Assembly (NCBI GenBank): GCA_964640055.1
Contig: CAZXFH010000006.1
Location: 32,745-96,744, forward strand
Length of the DNA stretch: 64,000 nucleotides
Direction: 5' to 3'
Source of the DNA: CAZXFH01 sp964640055
GTDB lineage: Bacteria; Fidelibacterota; UBA2242; JAFGTP01
Shown: piece after piece, positions 59,642-64,000 of the stretch
Layout of the letters: each line of letters begins with the position of its first letter
How positions within the stretch are numbered: position 1 is the stretch's first letter
Position numbers and translations under genes: made by a program
The notes under the pieces: model-generated
What the model was told of the DNA's origin: nothing
Database searches by the model: none
Seen by the model: only the letters and a program-made list of their open reading frames with translations

Positions 59642-61978
59642 TTAGGAGTAGGGCGAATTGACAGTTTTTTTCAACTCTAAAAACAACTGGCGCGCATTAA
59701 GGGCGGGTGTGTAACTGGAATCAGCATTTTGCCAGATAAACTGCACGGTTTCAAGATGCTCCAAGGCCAGGCTCGGTTTACCCATCTGCTGGTAAGTAAG
59801 GGCTAGTTGATAATGGGCTTGCGGATAATAAGGCAGGATACTCAGGGTGTTTTGCAGGAATTCTTCCGCCTTGTTCAGATCGCCCAGATGCCGGTAACAG
59901 CGTCCAATATCAGTGACAATCCTAACATCATTGGGGTCGTAATTCAGTTTTTTCTGATAATTCATGATAGCGTTGATATAATTACCCTGTGCTTCTGCGA
60001 TCTCCGCTTCCGCCTGATAAAGATATTTCCGTTTCGAGTATTGGCCGAAGATCCGGATGGCTTCTTCAAAATTTTTCATGGCTGAACGAAGGTTAGCTGT
60101 ATCTTGCAGCGCAGTATAGATCTGAATATAACCCAGGGAAACCAATTTTTGCCAGGGTTGTGCCAGCTGGGCTGCGATGCGCTCCAAACGTGTCAAAGCC
60201 TCTTCTGTCTGTCCACTTTCCATATAAAGGTCAAAAGGGGTCTCATAAATTTGATTAATATTGAGATCAACCGGATTCATATACCGGACTTGCAGCTTAA
60301 ATTGTTTGTTTAAGTGATCCAAGGCGTGCCTGATTTGACCGCGCCGTGTATAATATTTTTGTAAGGCTTGGTTGACGATCACCTTTTCAGCGGCTGTTTT
60401 GGCCAGCTGCCGAGCCTCCTCATACTGCTTTAGAGCCTTGGTAAAATCACCGGTCTCTTTGTCGACATCAGCCAGCCGTACCATAATGGATATATTGGTT
60501 GGGTCGATAATCAGGGCGTTATTGAGATATTGCCGGGCCTCCTGATATTTTCCCATGGTGATAAAAAGCTCTCCGATAGCTGAAAAGGAACGGTAATCAC
60601 GGGGAAATTCATTTTGATGTTGGTTATAATAATTCAGGGCCTCTTTAAACTTGCCCATTTGTTTATAGATGTCACCGATATAGCGGAGATAATATTTACG
60701 CACCGGATCCAGCTTGAGGATAAATTTATACTTTTCGATTGCTTTTTCTAATTTATGCTGTTTGAGATACTCCTCAGCCAATCGAAAGTGACCATGAATA
60801 TCTTTGGGGTATAGCCTGACCATCATCTTGAGGATGGAAGCTCGTTTTTCAGGATTTTCAGTGATCAGATAGTACTCTTCCTTGATACGGAACTGTATTT
60901 TTTCCGGTAGTTTATAGATATAATTAATGGCTTTCTGGATGGCCTGGTGGGCTTTCCCTGATTGGTTTGTATTGATATAAGCAGCGTATAACCCCCAGTA
61001 CGCCATAGTAAAGGTCGGATCGGTTTGGACGGCTTCCTCCAGGGGTTCCAGCGCGCCACGATAATCATTTTTCAGATTAATCAGATTGGAAGCGGTGATG
61101 TAATTCCGGTAGGCGGAGACGGAATGAGTAAAGATTTCTTTGATAGGCAGATCCTCGACCTCTTTGATGTGCCATTTGGGAATTTCCAGATCTTGTTTCA
61201 CATTGGCCGTGATTCTATCGATCAACTCAAAAAGCGTCGTGCCGCGATAGGCATGTTCATTGATCAGCTGGCCGGAAGCCGTTTCATAGAGATAAGTGTT
61301 CACCAAGATCGTATCATTTTTTATATTATAGGTGCCACCCAGGAAGAATTCCCGCTGGATCTCTTTGGCTATTTTTTTCTCCAGCGCCATAGGCATATCC
61401 AGGTTTTCTCCAAAGCCGGCCTGCATGATTTTTTGATAAATAAGATCTTCATAGGCGGAATAAATTGAAAAGAAAAGGTCCTGTTCCAGATCAATATGGC
61501 AACCGAACATAAAACCGTATTGCAGCCAGTCCCATTGGGGATTATCACCTTCGTGTTCAAAGAAAAAGATCGCCAGTCGTTTGCGCAGTTCCTTTTTGGG
61601 AACCTCGCGCTGAATCGTCTGGCCGGTCTCATTTTTGTATTTAACCTGGGTGGTAGCCGACCCTAGTTCCTTGCCTGAGAAGAGCACAAATAAAAGCAGG
61701 CTGGTAAAAATTAAATTGATCGGAATGGTGATCTTTTCGGTTTTTGTCCAAATATCACGGCCCGGCTTTCCGTGGAAATAGGCCAGCACACCTACTGTGG
61801 GCAATAAAGAGATCAGGGTAACAAAACTAAAATCGGTGATGTTTTTAGAGAGTGAAAAGTGTTCCACGACCCAGCTGAGAAATTCCAGAATGGTCCAGCA
61901 AGCACCGAAATAGATGGCTATTATTTGCGGGAAGCGACGTTCAACCAGATTTTTTATAAAACTTTTATCTTGAGACAT
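59642..61978 (-). CDS. Membrane-anchored TPR protein with TolB-like/FlgO-like domain
   Basis: 778 residues. The N-terminal third has three hydrophobic helices (about 15-32, 48-66 and 82-100). A domain around 130-275 resembles the TolB-like/FlgO-like module often fused to TPRs (REFFLGGTYNIKNDTILVNT, then LYETASGQLINEH and TTLFELIDRITANVKQDL). From about 285 to the end there are about eleven TPR units (for example AYWGLYAAYINTNQSGKAHQ, LAEEYLKQHKLEKAIEKYKF, DIGRCYRHLGDLNKAEEFLQ). Such proteins are usually signalling or assembly scaffolds, sometimes with an N-terminal regulator domain that is missing here. The exact role is unknown. It is divergent from hutI and lies upstream of hutU. Confidence 0.75.
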   Translation of the reverse strand: MSQDKSFIKNLVERRFPQIIAIYFGACWTILEFLSWVVEHFSLSKNITDFSFVTLISLLPTVGVLAYFHGKPGRDIWTKTEKITIPINLIFTSLLLFVLFSGKELGSATTQVKYKNETGQTIQREVPKKELRKRLAIFFFEHEGDNPQWDWLQYGFMFGCHIDLEQDLFFSIYSAYEDLIYQKIMQAGFGENLDMPMALEKKIAKEIQREFFLGGTYNIKNDTILVNTYLYETASGQLINEHAYRGTTLFELIDRITANVKQDLEIPKWHIKEVEDLPIKEIFTHSVSAYRNYITASNLINLKNDYRGALEPLEEAVQTDPTFTMAYWGLYAAYINTNQSGKAHQAIQKAINYIYKLPEKIQFRIKEEYYLITENPEKRASILKMMVRLYPKDIHGHFRLAEEYLKQHKLEKAIEKYKFILKLDPVRKYYLRYIGDIYKQMGKFKEALNYYNQHQNEFPRDYRSFSAIGELFITMGKYQEARQYLNNALIIDPTNISIMVRLADVDKETGDFTKALKQYEEARQLAKTAAEKVIVNQALQKYYTRRGQIRHALDHLNKQFKLQVRYMNPVDLNINQIYETPFDLYMESGQTEEALTRLERIAAQLAQPWQKLVSLGYIQIYTALQDTANLRSAMKNFEEAIRIFGQYSKRKYLYQAEAEIAEAQGNYINAIMNYQKKLNYDPNDVRIVTDIGRCYRHLGDLNKAEEFLQNTLSILPYYPQAHYQLALTYQQMGKPSLALEHLETVQFIWQNADSSYTPALNARQLFLELKKTVNSPYS

Positions 61979-62040
61979 TAATTTTTTTAATTATGTGGCT
62001 TTGCATGCATTTCTATGCTGAAAAAGGTACAATCAGGTAT

Positions 62041-62118
62041 CAGATAATTAATCATTTCAACTGATAATTGCAAGTAAGATTTATCGTGGCAGAGTTGATA
62101 GTGAAATTAACAGATAAT
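62041..62118 (+). promoter_or_regulatory. Three CNGATAAT direct repeats in the hutI control region
   Basis: CAGATAAT at 62041, CTGATAAT at 62061 and CAGATAAT at 62111 are spaced 20 and 50 bases apart, near whole helical turns, so all three face the same side of the DNA. They lie in the 198-base divergent gap between the TPR gene and hutI. They could be an operator for a histidine-use regulator. No regulator gene is visible nearby. Confidence 0.3.
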
Positions 62119-62156
62119 GGCTTGAATCTCCCGGAGGGATTTTTTATCTTTATCTG
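62111..62156 (+). promoter_or_regulatory. Nested hairpin ahead of hutI
   Basis: CAGATAA (62111-62117) is a perfect inverted repeat of TTATCTG (62150-62156). Between them ATCTC (62126-62130) can pair with GGGAT (62136-62140), followed at once by six T (62140-62145). A transcript starting upstream could form either structure, so an attenuator is possible; the inner stem is weak. Confidence 0.25.
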
Positions 62157-62176
62157 AACAAATTGGTTGGAGGGTC

Positions 62177-63397
62177 ATGGAAAAGTCTATCCTCATCAAA
62201 AATATTGGTCAGATAGTGACCTATCATAGTTCTCAAGCGGAGATGCGTGTTTTGCCGGAAGCGGAGCTGGTGATCAAAGGTCATCAGATAGTGGCCGTGG
62301 GCCGGGATTTATATTCTCCGGAGTTAGAAGTCATCGATGCCCGGCAAGGGCTAATCACTCCGGGATTTGTTGATCCCCATACCCACCCGGTTTTTTTTAA
62401 TACCCGGGAGCGGGAATATGAAATGCGGATTGAAGGCAAGTCCTATATGGAGATTGCCAAAGCGGGCGGCGGTATTCGCGCCACGGTTCGTGATTTACGG
62501 CAGGCTTCGCAGACCGAGTTACGCCGGAGAGTTAAAGCGCGACTGGATGAATTTCTGGCTTTCGGAATTACCACACTTGAGGCGAAAAGCGGTTACGGGC
62601 TGGATACAGAGAATGAAATAAAATCCCTGCGTTTATTACAGGATTTAAGCCGGAATCATGTTTTGGACATGCGCACAACTTTTCTGGGAGCCCATGAGTA
62701 TCCCGATGAATATCAAGCGGATCACCAGGGTTATATTAATTTGATTATTAATGAAATGTTACCTCGTGTTGTGCATGAAAAACTAGCGCAATTTTGCGAT
62801 GTTTTCTGTGAAGCAGGTGTCTTTTCCGTGGCGGAAACGCGTCAAGTAGCCACGGCAGCCAAAGCCTTGGGTTTGGGATTACGTTTTCACGCGGATGAGT
62901 TCAAGCCCATCGGCGGAGTCCAGTTGGCGGTTGAATTAGGAGCCCACTCCGTGGATCACCTGACTGCCATCACCCCCGCCGGTATTGCCGCATTGAAAAA
63001 TAGTACTGTGATCCCGATCTTGTTACCGGCCACAACTTTTTTCCTGGGCTCTGATAATTATGCCCCGGGACGCCGGATGTGGGATCAGGGCTTACCAGTG
63101 GCTCTGGCCACGGATTTTAATCCTGGCAGCTCCATGACCCAGTCCATGCCTTTAGTGATCACCCTGGCCTGTTTAAAAATAGGGTTGACGCCCCTGGAAG
63201 CAGTGCAGGCGGCAACTTTTCATGCAGCCCGTTCCCTGAATATGGACCAGCAAGTGGGAAGCCTGGAAGTTGGCAAGCAGGCGGATTTCATTTTGTGGTG
63301 TTTTTCATGTTACCAGGGAATCCCCTATTTTTTAGGAGCACGTTCGATCCGGACGGTCTGGAAAAAAGGGGTTCCGGTCTGGGAGTATAAAAAATAG
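62177..63397 (+). CDS. hutI: Imidazolonepropionase
   Basis: HutI opens the ring of imidazolone propionate to formiminoglutamate, the third step of histidine breakdown. 406 residues, standard. Amidohydrolase motifs: GFVDPHTHPVF with the H-x-H metal pair, AGGGIRATVRDLR, LEAKSGYGLDTENE, HADEFKPIGGVQLAVELGA, DHLTA, and ATDFNPGSSMTQSM. GGAGG lies seven bases before ATG at 62177. It is divergent from the hutU run with the TPR gene between, so histidine genes here fall into two transcripts. hutH is not in the window. Confidence 0.97.
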   Translation: MEKSILIKNIGQIVTYHSSQAEMRVLPEAELVIKGHQIVAVGRDLYSPELEVIDARQGLITPGFVDPHTHPVFFNTREREYEMRIEGKSYMEIAKAGGGIRATVRDLRQASQTELRRRVKARLDEFLAFGITTLEAKSGYGLDTENEIKSLRLLQDLSRNHVLDMRTTFLGAHEYPDEYQADHQGYINLIINEMLPRVVHEKLAQFCDVFCEAGVFSVAETRQVATAAKALGLGLRFHADEFKPIGGVQLAVELGAHSVDHLTAITPAGIAALKNSTVIPILLPATTFFLGSDNYAPGRRMWDQGLPVALATDFNPGSSMTQSMPLVITLACLKIGLTPLEAVQAATFHAARSLNMDQQVGSLEVGKQADFILWCFSCYQGIPYFLGARSIRTVWKKGVPVWEYKK

Positions 63398-63562
63398 CGT
63401 TTTGACCAGGACTTTATCAGGGTGGATAAATGATATACCAGCGGATAAAATATATATGGTAAAAGACAAAAAAGTTATTAAATTAGTGTTACCAAAATAT
63501 GGTGTATGCGATTGTGGCCAGAACACTAATAATTGCTAATATTATAAAGAGGAGGGAGGACC

Positions 63563-63988
63563 TTGAAAGAAGTAACATTTAGTCGTGCTCTTCTTTGCAT
63601 ATTGGGTATTGTATTAATATTTTTTATAACTAGTAGGGCCGACTCCAGATTTAATTCCACTGTCCGGCGGACCTGTGATTCCTATGAAATCGTGGTTGAA
63701 ATAGAAAAGATGCGCGTGGTTGACAAAGAAAACGGCGGTAAAGAATTTATCATGAGCATGAATTCATCGCGCAATAATTTTGATCGTAGTATGCTGGTCG
63801 GATTCTATGCCGTGGGGAGGACCATTAAGGATCTGGGACAGCCCATAGAAACTGTGCGGTTAATTATCACCATGCAGTACAAAGGAAGTGTAGATCTGAT
63901 TGCAGTGGCCAATTACAGTGATATAAAAAAGTTTTTAACGGAGGAAATCTCCTCGCGGGATTTCATGCGGTTGGTGACTTTTGAATAA
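63563..63988 (+). CDS. Small membrane-anchored or secreted protein of unknown function
   Basis: 141 residues starting with TTG at 63563, supported by a strong GGGAGGA site just upstream. An N-terminal hydrophobic segment (ALLCILGIVLIFFITS) is a signal peptide or anchor. The rest is a mixed, charged domain (SYEIVVEIEKMRVVDKENGG, ETVRLIITMQYKGSVDLIAV, FLTEEISSRDFMRL) suggesting a small alpha/beta fold. I recognise no family. It follows hutI by 165 bases; whether they share a transcript is unclear. Confidence 0.65.
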   Translation: MKEVTFSRALLCILGIVLIFFITSRADSRFNSTVRRTCDSYEIVVEIEKMRVVDKENGGKEFIMSMNSSRNNFDRSMLVGFYAVGRTIKDLGQPIETVRLIITMQYKGSVDLIAVANYSDIKKFLTEEISSRDFMRLVTFE

Positions 63989-64000
63989 CATAAATTGTAA

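Noticed and set aside
1..64000. Mobile elements, CRISPR arrays, defence systems or prophage
   Set aside because: No transposase, integrase, Cas, toxin-antitoxin or phage structural signatures and no spaced direct-repeat array were seen; gene content is housekeeping and envelope throughout.

Overview
The window reads as a chromosomal segment of a Gram-negative (diderm) bacterium of moderate GC. The best guess is the Fibrobacterota-Chlorobiota-Bacteroidota (FCB) side of the tree, near Calditrichota, KSB1 or Marinimicrobia. The clues are a type IX secretion-style C-terminal tail (QNYPNPFN motif), a complete batA-E aerotolerance-type cluster, LolA, Lnt and a patatin with an outer-membrane barrel, a Wza-like SLBB exporter, and a tandem-thioredoxin protein disulfide oxidoreductase of a type common in thermophiles. 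Lineage and thermophily are inferences from gene content. I see no phage, insertion sequence, CRISPR array, rRNA or tRNA. Coding density is very high and most gaps are under 300 bases.

Layout. 1-3069 (minus): anti-sigma/ECF sigma pair, protein disulfide oxidoreductase, rarA. 3300-6598 (plus): selA-selB, the selenocysteine decoding factors. 6789-8273 (minus): DUF502 membrane protein and an M55 D-aminopeptidase. 8394-10553 (plus): patatin autotransporter. 10773-30515 (plus): 24 tightly packed genes with gaps of at most 29 bases, covering RNA/nucleotide (yicC, gmk, rpoZ), CoA, DNA replication and repair (udg, dnaB, ruvX), stringent response (rel), HU, Lnt, EcfT, TruA, transaldolase, HtrA, purines (purB, purC, purS, purQ), phosphatidylethanolamine synthesis (psd, pssA), TatA and GatA. 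30814-36219 (plus): batA-B-C-D-E. 36320-43804 (plus): SPOR protein, yebC, ruvC-ruvA, gcvT, ftsK, lolA and a UPF0104 membrane protein. 43884-50729 (plus): polysaccharide export set (SLBB exporter, Wzz, Wzz-tyrosine kinase). 50986-53397 (plus): rpsU, phosphohexomutase, deoC. 53406-61978 (minus): a decayed T9SS-tailed gene, a P1-family peptidase interrupted by one TAA, M19 dipeptidase, HutG-like, long-form HutU, and a TPR protein. 62177-63988 (plus): hutI and a small membrane-anchored protein.

How it works together. The right end is a histidine/peptide catabolism locus: two secreted or hydrolytic peptidases could feed amino acids to HutU, HutI and a HutG-like enzyme, while hutH lies outside or is absent. 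The middle is an unusually long housekeeping gene train. The bat and polysaccharide export clusters are envelope modules that lack partners often found beside them (moxR/DUF58, and glycosyltransferases). The most notable observations are the nonsense codon in an otherwise intact P1 peptidase, a frameshift-riddled T9SS relic next to it, a terminator-like hairpin in the rpsU leader, an eight-repeat SLBB exporter, and selA-selB with no visible tRNA-Sec or selenoprotein here. I did not find a clearly novel defence or mobile system.
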